DNA of 15,905 bases from contig CAKUMG010000036.1 of the NCBI GenBank assembly GCA_934667465.1, forward strand, positions 1-15,905. Reading direction: 5' to 3'. The translations under genes and the position numbers were made by a program. The notes under the pieces were generated by a model. The model was given only the letters and a program-made list of their open reading frames with translations. It searched no databases and had not been told where the DNA came from. The stretch comes from an uncultured Actinoplanes sp. (GTDB lineage Bacteria; Actinomycetota; Actinomycetes; Mycobacteriales; Micromonosporaceae). Below, one piece after another: positions 8,869 through 15,727 of this stretch (its first letter is position 1; the number at the start of each line of letters is the position of its first letter).

Positions 8869-9249
8869 CCCCGCGGGCCATCGATCCCGCGCGTACTTCG
8901 CCGGCAACGGTGGAGCACGCGGTCGAGGCCTGCCGGGCGGGGGACTGAGCCGGGTCGCAGCGCACGTCGGCGGGGGGCCGCGAGGGCCGGGCTCGCGCCC
9001 ACCGCCAGCGTGGCCGCAGGGAGACGATCAGCGCGCGCGCCAGAACATGCCGGCTCCTTCACCTCTGCGGGCGTCTCGCTCGCATCATAACGACAGCCAT
9101 CTATAAATGCAGGTGGCTCCGGGGGGAGGGCTTCCAGCCCGTGGCCCCGCGGGGCCAACGCGAGCGTTTAGCGCGAAAAGAGGGTGTGCCGGTCGGCGGG
9201 TGGGGTAGATCAGCGGCACCGGACGAACGTGACAAAGGGAGACAAAACG
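8869..9249. other. 381-bp gap without a supported gene; possible minus-strand promoter and 6-codon ORF
   Basis: No protein gene is convincing. On the minus strand a TATGAT -10-like hexamer (9089-9084) is followed by GAAGGAG (9060-9054), 5 bases, then ATG at 9048 opening a 6-codon ORF (MFWRAR, stop at 9030-9028) that ends in a GC-dinucleotide run. A 14-bp self-complementary GGCCCCGCGGGGCC is at 9143-9156. An AT-rich patch around 9083-9108 (including TATAAA) stands out against the GC-rich surroundings. The leader of the next gene presumably lies in the right part. Confidence 0.35.
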
Positions 9250-9555
9250 ATGGCTACCACGACGCACACCCCCACCCACACGGGCTCCACCGACGTGACC
9301 TACCGCCGCCCGCGCGGCGAGGAGACCAAGCCGTCCTGGAAGACCACGGAGCTCATCGTCTACGTGCTGGCCGTCATCGGCGTGCTGGTGGCATCCAACG
9401 TGGTCGGCGACGGCGCGGCCAACGACGGCAGCGACTACTTCGCCGCCGACAAGGCCTGGTGGTACATCACGCTGCTGACCATCGGCTACATGGTCAGCCG
9501 GGGCCTGGCGAAGGCCGGCAGCCGCAGCTCGGACCACGACTCGCGCACGAACTGA
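9250..9555 (+). CDS. Small two-helix membrane protein of unknown function
   Basis: 101 residues. The N-terminus (1-30) is polar and rich in Thr, His and Pro. TM1 is about 33-52 (TELIVYVLAVIGVLVASNVV). A loop with many Asp residues (54-68) follows, then TM2 about 69-84 starting AWWYITLLTIGYMVSRG and a basic/polar tail. The WWYITLLTIGYM-SRGLAK region resembles short actinobacterial membrane proteins I have seen annotated only as hypothetical. AGGGAG lies 8-9 nt before ATG 9250. The two termini are probably cytoplasmic, given the Lys/Arg flanking TM2. It is a single-gene unit, same strand as the anti-sigma-type gene but 381 bp away, ending at a strong terminator. Function unknown. Confidence 0.85.
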   Translation: MATTTHTPTHTGSTDVTYRRPRGEETKPSWKTTELIVYVLAVIGVLVASNVVGDGAANDGSDYFAADKAWWYITLLTIGYMVSRGLAKAGSRSSDHDSRTN

Positions 9556-9580
9556 TCCGCGAGCGCACGACCTGATCCGC
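9541..9580 (+). repeat. 20-bp tandem duplication at the 3' end of the small membrane protein gene
   Basis: Two adjacent 20-bp units (9541-9560, 9561-9580) differ at 3 positions and both contain CTGATCCGC. The first holds the stop codon; the second copy lies just after it. It looks like a recent local duplication between the stop and the terminator. Confidence 0.7.
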
Positions 9581-9591
9581 GCACACCCGCA

Positions 9592-9621
9592 CGGCCCGGA
9601 AGCAACGATGCTTCCGGGCCG
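9592..9621. terminator. Bidirectional terminator hairpin between the membrane protein and GH16 genes
   Basis: Perfect 13-bp stem CGGCCCGGAAGCA / TGCTTCCGGGCCG with loop ACGA (9605-9608). It is 36 bases after the plus-strand stop and 16 bases after the GH16 stop on the minus strand. No clear U-tract. Confidence 0.9.
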
Positions 9622-9637
9622 CGCGCGTGTGTAAAGG

Positions 9638-10777
9638 TCAGCAGCGCCCGAGGTCCTCCCACTGCGGGGTCCAGCCGGGCTCGGACCCCTGGGTCCAGTA
9701 CCGGGCCCGCCACAGGTGCCGGCCCTCACCGGACTTCGGCCCGCCCGGGTCCCCGTACCGGCTCTTCTCGTGCACGACCGTCTGCCCGCCCGTGTACACC
9801 GTCGAGAAGGCCCAGGCCGGCGCGGACGAGCAGTTCGGCGCGGGCGGCGGATCGGTGGGCGGCGGGGTGGTGGGACAGCCCTCGACCGTGCCGACGGTGT
9901 CGGTGAAGGTGGTGCCGCCGGTGCGGTAGGCCGCCGCCGCGGCGGAGACCTGGGCCGGGCTGAGCACCTGACGCTCGGCGAACAGCACCCAGTCGACCTG
10001 CTGGATGTACGTCGACAGCCCGCCCGTGTGCGCGGCGGTGTCGATGAACCAGAGGTTCCAGTTGATGGTCATCGTCTGGCGCGGATAGAACTTGCCGGAG
10101 TGCACGCCCACCTGGACGCCGTCGATGTAGTACGTGACATCGCCGTTCGCCACCGTGGCGACCAGATCGTGCCAGCCGGCCAGGCTGGAACGTTGTGAAG
10201 AGTGGACGTTGTCGGCGTACCAGGGATCGGCGCGGTAGGTGTACCAGGTGGTCTGGTAGTTGATCGGCCCGGTCTCGCCCCAGCCGCCGTTGGGCAGGTA
10301 CTCGGAGATGTCGAGCTCGCTGTAGGTCGGGTCGAGGTCGCCGTTGAGCGGGCTGATGGTGAAGAACGTCTCGTTGATGTGGTCGCCGTCGGCGCCGCTG
10401 ACCGGGGTGTCGGTGAAGCGGACCCGGCTGGCGTAGGTGCCCTCGAGATAGCGCTTCTGCGTGCTGTAGAGCTCGGCGTGGTCGGTGCCCGCGCCGGTGC
10501 CGTCGGTGGACGCCGTGAGCTGCAGGACCTTCTGGCCGTCCGAGGTGGGGAACGAGATGTTGTCCGGTGACCAGGTGGCGCCCGGCACGCCGGGCCCGCC
10601 CTGGTAGCTGCGCGGCGTCCACCCGTGCGCGGCCAGCGTGGGGTCGCCGGCCGAGGCGTACTGGAAGTCGTCGAAGAGCCGGCCGCAGGTGGCGGCCGAG
10701 GCGCTCGTGGGGCCGGCGAACACCGCCAGCGTGCCGAGCAGGGCTGCCACGCCTGCCAGGCTCAGGGATCTGCGCAC
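9638..10777 (-). CDS. Secreted GH16 family glycoside hydrolase with C-terminal CBM5/12 chitin-binding-type module
   Basis: 379 residues. The signal peptide (1-29) ends TSASAA. The GH16 jelly-roll domain spans about 31-268; its catalytic strand reads ELDISE (nucleophile Glu154, Asp156, acid/base Glu159), the ExDxxE form. Pro-rich linker about 302-315 (TTPPPTDPPPAP). Residues 320-379 form a small aromatic module (Trp322, Tyr328, Trp356, Trp361, Trp369) of the CBM5/12 type common on chitinases. GH16 covers beta-1,3-glucanases, agarases, carrageenases and transglycosylases; the exact substrate here is not evident. Its operon with an amino-sugar importer suggests a GlcNAc-containing polymer or the fungal wall glucan-chitin complex. 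GTG start with GGAGG 6 nt upstream. It follows the permease gene by 31 bp; a hairpin and T8 run lie in the gap. Confidence 0.88.
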   Translation of the reverse strand: MRRSLSLAGVAALLGTLAVFAGPTSASAATCGRLFDDFQYASAGDPTLAAHGWTPRSYQGGPGVPGATWSPDNISFPTSDGQKVLQLTASTDGTGAGTDHAELYSTQKRYLEGTYASRVRFTDTPVSGADGDHINETFFTISPLNGDLDPTYSELDISEYLPNGGWGETGPINYQTTWYTYRADPWYADNVHSSQRSSLAGWHDLVATVANGDVTYYIDGVQVGVHSGKFYPRQTMTINWNLWFIDTAAHTGGLSTYIQQVDWVLFAERQVLSPAQVSAAAAAYRTGGTTFTDTVGTVEGCPTTPPPTDPPPAPNCSSAPAWAFSTVYTGGQTVVHEKSRYGDPGGPKSGEGRHLWRARYWTQGSEPGWTPQWEDLGRC

Positions 10778-10780
10778 AGT

Positions 10781-10809
10781 GGTCCTCCAAAAAAAAGGGG
10801 GTGGAGACC
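10781..10809 (-). promoter_or_regulatory. Hairpin and T8 run masking the GH16 ribosome-binding site
   Basis: In the minus-strand message GGTCTCC (10809-10803, starting in the permease stop codon) can pair with GGAGGACC (10788-10781, the Shine-Dalgarno) with one bulged G. The 14-nt loop is five C and eight T preceded by A. The T8 run (10796-10789) is unusual in this GC-rich DNA. This could lower GH16 translation or couple it to ribosomes finishing the permease gene. Confidence 0.45.
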
Positions 10810-11681
10810 TACTTGAGCGCGCCGGCGGTCATACCGGCGCGGATGTGCCGTTGGAACGCGACGTAGGCGATCAGCACCGGCAGCATGGCGATGGTCAGGC
10901 CGGCGAACAGACCGCTCCAGTCACTGCGGTAGCCCTGGCTGACCGACAGGGCGGCCAGACCCTGCGCCAGGACGTACCGGTCCGGGTCGGGGTTGAGGAC
11001 CAGCGGGAGCAGGTACTGGTTCCAGAGCCCGAGGAAATTGAAGATGCCGACGGCGACCAGCCCGGGGCGGGCCAGCGGCAGCATGACGCGGAAGAAGACC
11101 GCGGCGTGCGAGCAGCCGTCGAGGAAGGCGGCCTCGGCGAGCTCACCGGGCAGCGTGCGGAAGAACGCGTGCAGGAAGAAGACGGTGAACGGGACGGCGT
11201 ACGCCGCGTACACCAGGATCAATCCCGGATAGGTGCCCAGCAGGCCGAGTTGCTGCACCACGAAGAAGAGCGGCACCAGGGCCAGGAACACGGGGAAGAA
11301 CATCGCCGCGACGAACGTGTAGTAGAGCAGCCGGTTGCCCCGGAACTCGTAGCGTGCCAGCGCGTAGGCGACCAGCGAGCCGAGCAGCATGGTCAGCAGC
11401 AGCGCGCCCCCGACGACGAGCACGCTGTTGCCGAAGTAGCGCCCGATGCTCGCCTCGCCCCAGGCCCGCGCCCAGTTCCCGGCCTGCGGCGCGGCCGGCA
11501 TCGACCACGGGTCGTTCAGGATCTCCTCGTCGGTCTTGAACGAGCTGACCACGGCCCACAGCAGCGGCAGCGCCGTGACGGCACCCCAGCAGAGCATTGC
11601 CAGGTGTACGGGCACAGTCCGCCACGACTGCCGCGGGAGCGCCCTGCGCCGGGTCTTGATCAAGGGCAGGGACAGTGTCAT
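10809..11681 (-). CDS. ngcG: Carbohydrate ABC transporter permease (second subunit, NgcG-like)
   Basis: 290 residues with about six membrane helices (helix 1 around 23-45, others at 85-110, 120-143, 152-174, 205-228 and near the end). The cytoplasmic EAA loop reads ELAEAAFLDGC...VMLPLARPGL (180-207), the coupling site for the ATPase. It is a member of the MalG-type permease family, paired with the upstream permease to pass sugar through the membrane. ATG 11681 overlaps the upstream stop by 4 bases (ATGA) and has GGAGG upstream. The subunit naming rests on the NgcE-like binding protein; substrate is inferred as GlcNAc or chitobiose. Confidence 0.9.
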   Translation of the reverse strand: MTLSLPLIKTRRRALPRQSWRTVPVHLAMLCWGAVTALPLLWAVVSSFKTDEEILNDPWSMPAAPQAGNWARAWGEASIGRYFGNSVLVVGGALLLTMLLGSLVAYALARYEFRGNRLLYYTFVAAMFFPVFLALVPLFFVVQQLGLLGTYPGLILVYAAYAVPFTVFFLHAFFRTLPGELAEAAFLDGCSHAAVFFRVMLPLARPGLVAVGIFNFLGLWNQYLLPLVLNPDPDRYVLAQGLAALSVSQGYRSDWSGLFAGLTIAMLPVLIAYVAFQRHIRAGMTAGALK

Positions 11682-12586
11682 GCCGCCTCCACCCGCGAGG
11701 AGCGGCTGCCGCGCAGCGCCAGGACGGCGAGCGTGAGCGTGGCGAAGAACAACGCGACGCCCATCGCCGACGCGTAGCCGAACTTCCCGTACTGGAACGC
11801 GTTGCGGTAGAGCGCGAGCCCGATCACCTCGGTCGCGCCGTCCGGCCCGCCGGGACCGACGGTCATCACCTGCACGACCGCGAACGCGTCCAGCGCGGCG
11901 ATGCCCAGATAGACGAACGCGACCTGGACGTTGTCCCGGACGAGCGGCAGTGTGACGCGCCGGAACGTCGCCCAGCCGCCCGCGCCGTCGAGGAGCGCCG
12001 CCTCGAACAGCTCGCGCGGGATGCCGTCGATCGCCGCGCTGAACAGCACCACGTAGAAGCCGACCGACGACCAGATCAGCACCGCCATCACCGCAGGCAG
12101 CGCGAACGACGGCGACGCCAGCCAGGACTGTGCCAGCCCGCCGAGCCCGAGTCCGCGCAGCGCGCCGTTGAGCAGCCCGGTGTTCGGGTTGTACACGAAG
12201 CCCCACAGCACGCCGACGACGACGAGCGAGAGCAACTGCGGGAAGAAATAGACGATCTGGTACGCGCTCCCGCCCGCGATGCCACGCCGCCCGCCCCGGC
12301 CCCCGAGGTGCAGCATGCTCGCCAGGAACAGCCCGATCGCGATCGTGACCAGCGGGACGACCAGCAGCAGCAGCGCGTTGTTGCGGACCGCGTCGAGGAA
12401 CAGCGAGTCCCCGGCGAGCCGCGCGAAGTTCTCCGCACCGACGAAGCGGGCCTGCCCCGCAACGCCGGTCCAGTCGGTGAGCGCCAGATAGAAGGCCTGC
12501 GCGTACGGGGACAGCACGAACACGGCGTGCAGCACCAGCGCGGGGATCAGCGCGCCCGCCAGGAACCGCCACCGGCCGTGCCGCAT
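11678..12586 (-). CDS. ngcF: Carbohydrate ABC transporter permease (first subunit, NgcF-like)
   Basis: 302 residues, MalF-type short form with six predicted helices; the first is FLAGALIPALVLHAVFVLSP (8-27). The EAA loop is ELFEAALLDGAGG...VTLPL (192-215). It forms the heteromeric channel with the next gene product. The start ATG 12586 overlaps the stop of the binding-protein gene (TGATG), and its own stop overlaps the next start, so the three transport genes are translationally linked. No ATPase gene is present in the window; in Streptomyces such systems share the multiplex ATPase MsiK (established knowledge). Confidence 0.9.
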   Translation of the reverse strand: MRHGRWRFLAGALIPALVLHAVFVLSPYAQAFYLALTDWTGVAGQARFVGAENFARLAGDSLFLDAVRNNALLLLVVPLVTIAIGLFLASMLHLGGRGGRRGIAGGSAYQIVYFFPQLLSLVVVGVLWGFVYNPNTGLLNGALRGLGLGGLAQSWLASPSFALPAVMAVLIWSSVGFYVVLFSAAIDGIPRELFEAALLDGAGGWATFRRVTLPLVRDNVQVAFVYLGIAALDAFAVVQVMTVGPGGPDGATEVIGLALYRNAFQYGKFGYASAMGVALFFATLTLAVLALRGSRSSRVEAA

Positions 12587-13968
12587 CAGCGGGTGTACTT
12601 CGTGACGGAGGAGTCCTTGGCGAGCGCGTCGGCCGCCTTCTGGATCCGGTCCGACCACTGCGCCGGGGTGGCGCGCCCGTTGACGAGCTCGCCGGTCGCG
12701 TCGTCGAGCGCCTTGGCCAGGGGTGCGTACCAGGTCCGGAACCGGTACGTGAACGTCTGCGTGCCCGCGGCCGCGACCGCGTCCCGCACGGAGGCGAATC
12801 CGCTGCTCAGGGTGAGCCCGTCGGTGGCACCGGCGACCGACGGCAGCGTCCCGGCCGACCCGGCGAACGCCCTCGCGGACTGCTGCGAGAACAGGATGCG
12901 CAGGTACTCCAGGCCGCCCGCCGGGTTCTTCGCCTTGGCGGGCACGAGGTACGACTCGCTGCTCGCCGCCTGCAGCGCCGCCCGGCCGAGCCGGTCGGCG
13001 CCGGTCCGGGCCGGGACCGCGCCCATCACCATGTCGAAGCCGTCCGGCGCGATGCCCTTCTGCTCGCTCTCCAGCCACGAGCCGCACGGGATGAACGCCG
13101 CCTTGCCCTGGCACCACGCGGCCTGCGCCTCGGTGTGCGACAGCGCCTCCGAGCCGGACATCACGTAGCCCTTCGCGGCCAGCTCGGCGAACGCCTCTGC
13201 CGCACCGAGCAGCCCCGGGGCCTTCCACGCACCGGGTTCGAGGTTGTCGACCGCCCGAACCAGCTCGGGCCCGCCGGTCTTCGCCGCCATGGACAGCAGC
13301 GGATCGTTGATGTACTCCGGATACTTGCCCTGGTAGGTCCAGGGCGCGATACCGGCGGCCTTGATGGTCGCGCAGAGCGCCAGCATCTCGTCCCAGGTGG
13401 ACGGATAGGCCCAGCCGCGCGCGGTGAAGAGCTTCTTCGAATACCAGAGACCCCAGACGGTGTACGTGAAGTTGAGCGTGCGTGGCACGGTCGCGAACAC
13501 GCCGTCGTCGACGACGCCGGGCAGCAGCGTGTCGCGTACCTTCACTGCCGGGTTGTCGAACGACGGCGCGTCGAGCAACGCGGTCAGATCGCCGACCTGG
13601 TCCGCCGCGACCAGCGTGGCGATGTCGAGCCGGCCGGCGCCCGTGTTGTCCACGACGTCCGGGGGAGTGCCGGCGACGAAGCGCGGCTGCAGCGCCTCGC
13701 CGACCTTCTGCAGGCCCTGGTGGTCGATGGTCGCGCCCGGGTACCTGCGGGTGTAGAGCGTACCGGCGTGCTTGGCGTACTCGTCGCCGTATCCGCCCTT
13801 GAAGATCACCACCTCGAGGGGCGCGTCGGCCTTGACCCCCAGCGGGTTGTCGGCGCTCTTGATGCCGGTGTTGCCGGCCGCGGGATCGTCGTCGCCGCCC
13901 CCGCCGGTCACGCAGGCCGAGAGGAAGGGCAGGGAGGCGGCGCCGAGCAGAAGAGTGCGTCGGGACAT
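12586..13968 (-). CDS. ngcE: Sugar-binding lipoprotein of an ABC transporter (NgcE-like, GlcNAc/chitobiose)
   Basis: 460 residues. It has a lipoprotein signal with an SRRTLLLG start (Tat-like twin arginine) and lipobox LSAC with Cys19, followed by a Gly/Asp-rich tether. The mature part (about 40-450) is a large two-lobe solute-binding protein: LEVVIFKGGYGDEYAK, GTPPDVVDNTGAGRLD, PRTLNFTYTVWGLWYSKKLF, AWCQGKAAFIPCGSWLESE. The VIFKGG-Y/F-GDEYAK and PPDVVDN stretches match NgcE of Streptomyces as I recall it, which binds N-acetylglucosamine and chitobiose. It captures the sugar outside the membrane. Start ATG 13968 has a strong TTAGGAGG 4 nt upstream, overlapping the stop codon of the SIS gene. 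This is consistent with high expression inside the operon. Confidence 0.85.
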   Translation of the reverse strand: MSRRTLLLGAASLPFLSACVTGGGGDDDPAAGNTGIKSADNPLGVKADAPLEVVIFKGGYGDEYAKHAGTLYTRRYPGATIDHQGLQKVGEALQPRFVAGTPPDVVDNTGAGRLDIATLVAADQVGDLTALLDAPSFDNPAVKVRDTLLPGVVDDGVFATVPRTLNFTYTVWGLWYSKKLFTARGWAYPSTWDEMLALCATIKAAGIAPWTYQGKYPEYINDPLLSMAAKTGGPELVRAVDNLEPGAWKAPGLLGAAEAFAELAAKGYVMSGSEALSHTEAQAAWCQGKAAFIPCGSWLESEQKGIAPDGFDMVMGAVPARTGADRLGRAALQAASSESYLVPAKAKNPAGGLEYLRILFSQQSARAFAGSAGTLPSVAGATDGLTLSSGFASVRDAVAAAGTQTFTYRFRTWYAPLAKALDDATGELVNGRATPAQWSDRIQKAADALAKDSSVTKYTR

Positions 13969-13976
13969 GGTTCCTC

Positions 13977-14726
13977 CTAAGCGGAACGCCGGATGCGGCC
14001 GGCGTACCGCGCCTCGAGCTGTCTGTTGTGTTCACGCCCGCCCGGCACGTTGTCGGACAGGTAGACGGGCGGCGTCTCGCCCAGCGCCAGCAGCCGCGCC
14101 ACGACCTCGGTGACGATCTGCTGCGCCAGCAACGCCGCGGTGATGGAGGAGAGCGCGCCGACCGCGCCGGTGCCGTAGGACAGCGCCGCGTCGCCGTAGG
14201 GCGCGCCGTTGTCGAGCACGACGTCGGCCAGGTCCGTCAGCTTGAGCCCGTCGGCGTGCCGCGATGCGACGCGCGCGGAGTGGGCCAGCGAGGTGATCGC
14301 GATCAGGGCATGCCCGCGCTGCTTGACGAGCTGGGCCATCTCGACGACGGCGCCGTTGACCCCGGAGTTGCTGGCGATCACGAACGCGTCGCCGGGCTCG
14401 ACCGGGGCGAGCTCGTAGAGGCGGTGGGCCACGGCGGGGGTGCGTTCGAGCTCGGGGTCCGTCAGTGCGCCGGGGGGCGCGCCCCCGTACAGGACGATGT
14501 CCCGCAGGGCGATCTTGTTGGTCGGGACGAGACCGCCGGCCCGCCCGGCGATCTCCATGGCGAGCGCCTCGGAGTGGCCGCAGCCGAAGGCGTGGATCAC
14601 CCCGCCGGCGCGCAGGGTCTCGGTGAGCAGGCCGGCGGCCTTGGCGACGAGGTCGTCCTGGGTGGTGCCGACTTTCTCCACGGCGGCGCGGACCGCCTCG
14701 ACGTAGTCGGCGCTCGAGATGCTCAC
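13977..14726 (-). CDS. SIS-domain phosphosugar-binding protein (UPF0309 type)
   Basis: 249 residues from a GTG start. A single SIS fold: GGVIHAFGCGHSEALAMEIAGRAGG (41-65) forms the phosphosugar loop, IASNSGVNGAVVEMA (118-131) the second binding loop, and the tail ends in LSDNVPGGREHNRQLEARY. It resembles the UPF0309 family, related to GmhA-like sugar isomerases; the reaction has not been established to my knowledge. In an operon with amino-sugar import, isomerase or lyase activity on an amino-sugar phosphate is a reasonable inference. The MurQ-type etherase is less likely, as the protein is shorter and lacks the familiar MurQ pattern. The GTG overlaps the regulator stop (GTGA); AAGGA lies about 10 nt upstream. 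Confidence 0.85.
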   Translation of the reverse strand: MSISSADYVEAVRAAVEKVGTTQDDLVAKAAGLLTETLRAGGVIHAFGCGHSEALAMEIAGRAGGLVPTNKIALRDIVLYGGAPPGALTDPELERTPAVAHRLYELAPVEPGDAFVIASNSGVNGAVVEMAQLVKQRGHALIAITSLAHSARVASRHADGLKLTDLADVVLDNGAPYGDAALSYGTGAVGALSSITAALLAQQIVTEVVARLLALGETPPVYLSDNVPGGREHNRQLEARYAGRIRRSA

Positions 14727-15634
14727 AGCGGCTTGTCCTTCCGGGGTCGCTTGCGGGGGGCTTCCGGGACGCGGTGCGCGTCGACCGCCCGTACGGTCAG
14801 CTCCAGGGCCTCGGCGGTGCGCTCGAACGTGCGCTGGGCGACGGCGACGTAGACCAGGTCGAGGATGAGCAGCTGCGAGTGCAGCGCGGAGAGCGCCGCG
14901 AGCCGGAACGTCGTCTCGTGCACCGACGTGGTGAACACGACGTCCGCGGCCTCGGCGAGCGGGGAGCGCCCGAACGACGTGACGGCCACGGTCAGCGCGC
15001 CGTGGTCGGAGGCCTCCGCGAGCATCTCGATGGCTTCGCGCGTACGCCCGGAGTGCGACAGGGCGATCGCCACGTCGCCGGGTCCGAGCAGCGCCGCGTT
15101 GGTCAGGGCCGTGTGGGTGTCCGCCCGGTAGCGCACCGGGATGCGGATGCGCTCCAGCCGGAACGCCATCTCGCTGCCCGCGGTGCCGCTGCTGCCCAGG
15201 CCGAAGATCTCCACCCGGCCGGCGCCGGCGATCGCGGCGGCGACCCGGTCGACGGCGTCGGTGTCCAGCGCGGACGCCGTGGCCTGGATGGCCCGCGTGT
15301 CCGCCGCGGTGATGACGTCGAGCACCTTGTCGGTCTGGTCGCCGGGGTTGATGTCGCCGCTGATGTCGGTCTCCCACCGCGCCTGCTCGGCGCGCCCGGT
15401 CTCGGTGGCGACCGCGACGCGCAGGTTCGCGTACCCCTTGAAGCCCAGCGCCCGGGAGAAGCGGGTGACCGTCGCGGTGGACGTGCCGGACCGCTCGGCC
15501 AGGTCGACGATGCTCGCGTGCGCGGCCGTCTCCGGGTCGCCGAGGATGGTCTCGGCGATCCTGGCCAGCGCCTCCGGCAGGGCCGGCCCCTCGATGCGCA
15601 GCCGCCCCAGCAGCCCGCCGCTCTCACCCGTCAC
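14723..15634 (-). CDS. RpiR/MurR-family transcriptional regulator (HTH + SIS)
   Basis: 303 residues from GTG 15634. N-terminal HTH_6 domain about 12-88 with recognition region SIVDLAERSGTSTATVTRFSRALGFKGY (41-68). C-terminal SIS domain about 128-265 with GLGSSGTAGSEMAFRL and ALSHSGRTREAIEML, where a phosphosugar effector would bind. It probably controls its own operon and the divergent kinase. Start choice: an ATG at 15685 would add 17 residues. That stretch has many A/T-ending codons (GTA, ATT, CGA, GAT, GAA), and the ATG lies inside the spacer of a good promoter (-10 at 15675-15670), so it should not be in the mRNA. GTG 15634 has AAAAGGA 7 nt upstream. It is the first gene of the six-gene operon. 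Confidence 0.88.
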   Translation of the reverse strand: MTGESGGLLGRLRIEGPALPEALARIAETILGDPETAAHASIVDLAERSGTSTATVTRFSRALGFKGYANLRVAVATETGRAEQARWETDISGDINPGDQTDKVLDVITAADTRAIQATASALDTDAVDRVAAAIAGAGRVEIFGLGSSGTAGSEMAFRLERIRIPVRYRADTHTALTNAALLGPGDVAIALSHSGRTREAIEMLAEASDHGALTVAVTSFGRSPLAEAADVVFTTSVHETTFRLAALSALHSQLLILDLVYVAVAQRTFERTAEALELTVRAVDAHRVPEAPRKRPRKDKPL

Positions 15635-15644
15635 GTGGTCGTCC

Positions 15645-15672
15645 TTTTCATCGATTCGCTTGGTGATGAAAA
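15645..15672. promoter_or_regulatory. Inverted repeat, candidate operator of the RpiR regulator
   Basis: Perfect 8-bp arms TTTTCATC (15645-15652) and GATGAAAA (15665-15672) separated by 12 bases. It overlaps the -10 and transcript start of the predicted regulator promoter and lies just upstream of GTG 15634. It is AT-rich compared with its surroundings. The position suits autorepression; binding by RpiR is inferred. Confidence 0.6.
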
Positions 15673-15698
15673 TTACGACCGTCATGGCCCCTAGTCAA
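15670..15698 (-). promoter_or_regulatory. Predicted promoter of the rpiR-SIS-ngcEFG-GH16 operon
   Basis: On the minus strand TTGACT (15698-15693) and TAATTT (15675-15670) are separated by exactly 17 bases. A start point near 15663 would give a leader of about 29 nt before GTG 15634. Confidence 0.75.
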
Positions 15699-15727
15699 CA
15701 ACGAATTTCGATGCTTCGATCGTGGGC

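Noticed and set aside
8869..8948. Plus-strand peptide-like stretch (AIDPARTSPATVEHAVEAC) after the anti-sigma gene
   Set aside because: It looks a little like a protein tail, but there is no start or ribosome site in its frame; too short to call a gene fragment.
8679..9158. 159-codon minus-strand ORF
   Set aside because: Mostly antisense to the anti-sigma-type gene, with no family resemblance and Pro/Arg/Ala bias typical of shadows in GC-rich DNA.
9166..9187. Stress-sigma (GTTT...GGGT) promoter for the small membrane protein
   Set aside because: GTTT and GGGTGT are present but only 12 bases apart, shorter than the 14-16 expected, and far from the gene.
11635..11644. Second CebR-like box (GGGAGCGCCC)
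   Set aside because: Lacks one base of the palindrome and lies within the permease coding sequence.
15635..15727. DasR (dre) site at the amino-sugar operon
   Set aside because: No sequence resembling the ACTGGTCTAGACCAGT consensus was found between the regulator and kinase genes; the inverted repeat present is different.
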